DNA of 25,024 nucleotides, from IMG/VR virus record IMGVR_UViG_3300042521_002270, positions 1 to 25,024 of that record. One strand, given 5' to 3'. This document shows, piece after piece, positions 23,955-25,024 of the stretch. Positions within the stretch are counted from its first letter, which is position 1. The number at the start of each line of letters is the position of its first letter. This stretch comes from a virus. A program made the translations under genes and the position numbers. The notes under the pieces were generated by a model, which was given only the letters and a program-made list of their open reading frames with translations, was not told the origin of the DNA and did no database searches.

Positions 23955-24182
23955 TTACTTATTTGTCTTTTTTGACTTGGGTTTAACTTCAGATTTTTCT
24001 TCTGATGTCGAATTAACATTCTTTAGATTCTCTAAAACTCTAAATCCTGTATTCTTCCAAGAAGCACGGGTTCTAGCACTTGCGAATTCATATGAATTGC
24101 CAATTTTCAATAACTTAACAATCTCTTGTTCGTTAGTAGCTTTAGCAATTTTTTCTCTTAGTCCAAACACTTCTTTACTCAT
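23955..24182 (-). CDS. 75-residue basic protein, unknown
   Basis: It begins MSKEVFGLREKIAKATNEQE. The N-terminal 55 residues form a compact helical pattern (IVKLLKIGNSYEFASARTRA, SWKNTGF), then a Ser/Glu/Lys-rich tail ends KPKSKKTNK. It has no membrane segment or Cys. The ATG overlaps the preceding stop (TAATG) and has a good ribosome site (AAAGGTAAAT). It is the last gene before the terminator at 23907. A small early regulatory or nucleic-acid-binding protein is possible; no family is recognised. Confidence 0.8.
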   Translation of the reverse strand: MSKEVFGLREKIAKATNEQEIVKLLKIGNSYEFASARTRASWKNTGFRVLENLKNVNSTSEEKSEVKPKSKKTNK

Positions 24183-24373
24183 TATTTACCTTTCACTTCA
24201 ACAATTTCAAGTTTACTGCCATCGGGCCAACGTGTAATTACCTTGTTCCAATGATCATATTCTGACTTAGCTTCATCTTTACTTAGATAATCCAAATCAG
24301 AAACTCTCATGCCATTTCTAATTACGGCATACTTTGATTGACGTTCGTTTGATATAATATTCTTCACTGACAT
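24182..24373 (-). CDS. 63-residue protein, unknown, first gene after a sigma-70 promoter
   Basis: It begins MSVKNIISNERQSKYAVIRN, then GMRVSDLDYLSKDEAKSEYD, HWNKVITRWPDGSKLEIVEV. The pattern (strand, strand, helix, strand) suggests a tiny alpha/beta fold. It lies about 70 bases downstream of a consensus promoter and shares its stop with the next ATG. No Shine-Dalgarno or TAYTTATA is visible before its own ATG. It is likely expressed early by host RNA polymerase; the role is unknown. Confidence 0.8.
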   Translation of the reverse strand: MSVKNIISNERQSKYAVIRNGMRVSDLDYLSKDEAKSEYDHWNKVITRWPDGSKLEIVEVKGK

Positions 24374-24544
24374 ATTTACAACTATATTTTGTGTTTAATA
24401 ATTGGTATACATATACTAGTCAAAGATTACCAGCCTTAGACTATAATCTAATTATACATACACAGTAGTCATTGTCAAATTTAATTTTAATCATAAAATT
24501 TATAATAACTAAAATCTAACTGACATACATATGTATTGCTAAAT
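24374..24544. other. Divergent intergenic control region
   Basis: 171 bases without a gene between divergent genes. It holds the consensus minus-strand promoter at 24451-24478 and a second weaker minus candidate, TTGACT at 24423-24418, 17-base spacer, TATTAA at 24400-24395. For the plus gene a TATAAT at 24501-24506 lies about 38 bases before its ATG, but the matching -35 position is poor. Confidence 0.5.
24451..24478 (-). promoter_or_regulatory. Consensus sigma-70 promoter
   Basis: On the minus strand TTGACA at 24478-24473, a 16-base spacer, and TATAAT at 24456-24451: both hexamers are perfect. The expected start is near 24444, giving a leader of about 70 bases to the ATG at 24373. It suits early expression by the unmodified host polymerase. 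Confidence 0.82.
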
Positions 24545-24826
24545 ATGAGTGATATCGTAAAATTTACAGACGTAGAACTACAAGCAATTGCTAAGTTACA
24601 AACTGATTATCAACAAAACATTTATATGCTTGGTCAAATTGACTTGGAAAAAACAGACTTGGAACAACAGTTACAAGAACTACAAACTAAACGTACCGAA
24701 ATATTCGAAAATTGGAAAAAAACCCAACAAGAAGAATCAAATCTTTTAAATTCACTGAGTCAAAAATATGGCGACGGTAGTCTTAACTTAAAAGATGGTA
24801 CGTTCAAACCAATCATTAAACAATAA
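24545..24826 (+). CDS. Plus-strand coiled-coil protein, unknown
   Basis: 93 residues from the ATG at 24545; a TTG nine bases upstream would add three residues but the ATG is preferred. Residues about 8-66 form a long coiled coil (VELQAIAKLQTDYQQNIYML, then EKTDLEQQLQELQTKRTEIF), ending SQKYGDGSLNLKDGTFKPII. It is the only convincing plus-strand gene here and ends seven bases before a terminator. The leader is A/T-rich without a Shine-Dalgarno. I recall similar short coiled-coil proteins in T4-like phages of aquatic bacteria, but no function is known to me. Confidence 0.85.
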   Translation: MSDIVKFTDVELQAIAKLQTDYQQNIYMLGQIDLEKTDLEQQLQELQTKRTEIFENWKKTQQEESNLLNSLSQKYGDGSLNLKDGTFKPIIKQ

Positions 24827-24832
24827 AAAATT

Positions 24833-24859
24833 AAACCCGGTTTTTACACCGGGTTTTTT
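24833..24859. terminator. Bidirectional terminator between convergent genes
   Basis: A 9-bp stem (AAACCCGGT / ACCGGGTTT) with a six-base loop, followed on the plus strand by TTTTTT and on the minus strand by TTTAATTTTTT. It serves the plus-strand coiled-coil gene and the partial minus gene ending at 24863. Confidence 0.9.
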
Positions 24860-24862
24860 GTT

Positions 24863-25024
24863 TTACTTAGTTGGATCTCCAATTGAAGCTTCTTCTACAA
24901 TCGCTTTAATTTCAGATTCAATTTCTTTCATGCGATCTTTGTAGCCAGCAGCTACATCCTTGAAGTCTTTCTTAACGTGTAAGAGATCTTCTGTTAGTTG
25001 ATATACTTTCTTTTCAGCTTCGGC
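24863..25024 (-). CDS. C-terminal end of a charged helical protein (partial)
   Basis: The last 53 residues and stop of a gene entering from the right edge: AEAEKKVYQLTEDLLHVKKD, FKDVAAGYKDRMKEIESEIK, AIVEEASIGDPTK. The frame is open to the edge, and the composition (Lys/Glu heptads) is that of a coiled coil. The stop is followed closely by the shared terminator. Similar short coiled-coil proteins exist in phage early regions; with no N-terminus no family can be given. Confidence 0.8.
   Translation of the reverse strand, partial: AEAEKKVYQLTEDLLHVKKDFKDVAAGYKDRMKEIESEIKAIVEEASIGDPTK

Overview
This window is a visibly AT-rich (not counted) piece of a tailed-phage genome, T4-like with a contractile tail. 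The support is a baseplate gene run with a gp5-type hub (13891-15594), a GPW/gp25 wedge protein (11298-11699) and a gp6/baseplate-J wedge protein of 659 residues (9319-11298; T4 gp6 is about 660). A putative gp55-like late sigma factor (15993-16973), PhoH (22862-23581) and a phage Hsp20 (18590-19072) fit the same group. The last two are common in T4-like phages of marine and freshwater bacteria. The host cannot be named from the sequence. No tRNA, integrase, transposon or CRISPR array was seen. The repeats present lie inside genes for structural or membrane proteins.

Layout, right to left in the direction of most transcription (minus strand). 24863-25024 is the C-terminal end of a gene that runs off the right edge. 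It converges on a small plus-strand coiled-coil gene (24545-24826), and they share one bidirectional terminator. A control region of about 170 bases (24374-24544) holds a consensus sigma-70 promoter, TTGACA-16-TATAAT, firing left into two small genes that end at a terminator (23907-23932). Next come a small unknown gene and phoH, then a fibre block of four genes (19209-22843). Two clear members and one short member share an N-terminal module followed by GSF-type repeats. Hsp20 is a self-contained unit with its own sigma-70-type promoter, a purine-rich ribosome site and a terminator. A four-segment membrane coiled-coil protein follows, then a short operon of a 49-residue acidic protein, a one-segment membrane protein and the gp55-like factor, ending at a terminator (15951-15976).

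The baseplate/tail operon starts immediately after that terminator and runs left without an obvious break to 2710 and probably to the edge. Its order is a 113-residue unknown, the gp5-like hub with a His cluster, a 563-residue protein with three glycine-zipper blocks, an unknown, gp25, gp6, a DNRLRE-like protein, a coiled-coil protein, a 1487-residue protein with a P2-I/gp7-like motif followed by a lectin-like region, two structural proteins, and a partial protein ending in a Pro-Ser-Pro-Val repeat. Many junctions are stop-start overlaps or one-base gaps (TAATG, TAATATG), so tight translational coupling is likely.

The most interesting signal is regulatory. Seven genes have an exact TAYTTATA box (four TATTTATA, three TACTTATA) ending 3-7 bases before the ATG, and an eighth has TATTTATT in the same place. 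These genes lack a clear Shine-Dalgarno sequence. Three of them start just downstream of a strong terminator, which leaves almost no other room for a promoter. The window also encodes a gp55-like factor, and T4 gp55 reads the box TATAAATA. My inference is a diverged late-promoter box that would give leaderless or nearly leaderless mRNAs. A non-promoter role, such as an A/U-rich translation signal, is not excluded.
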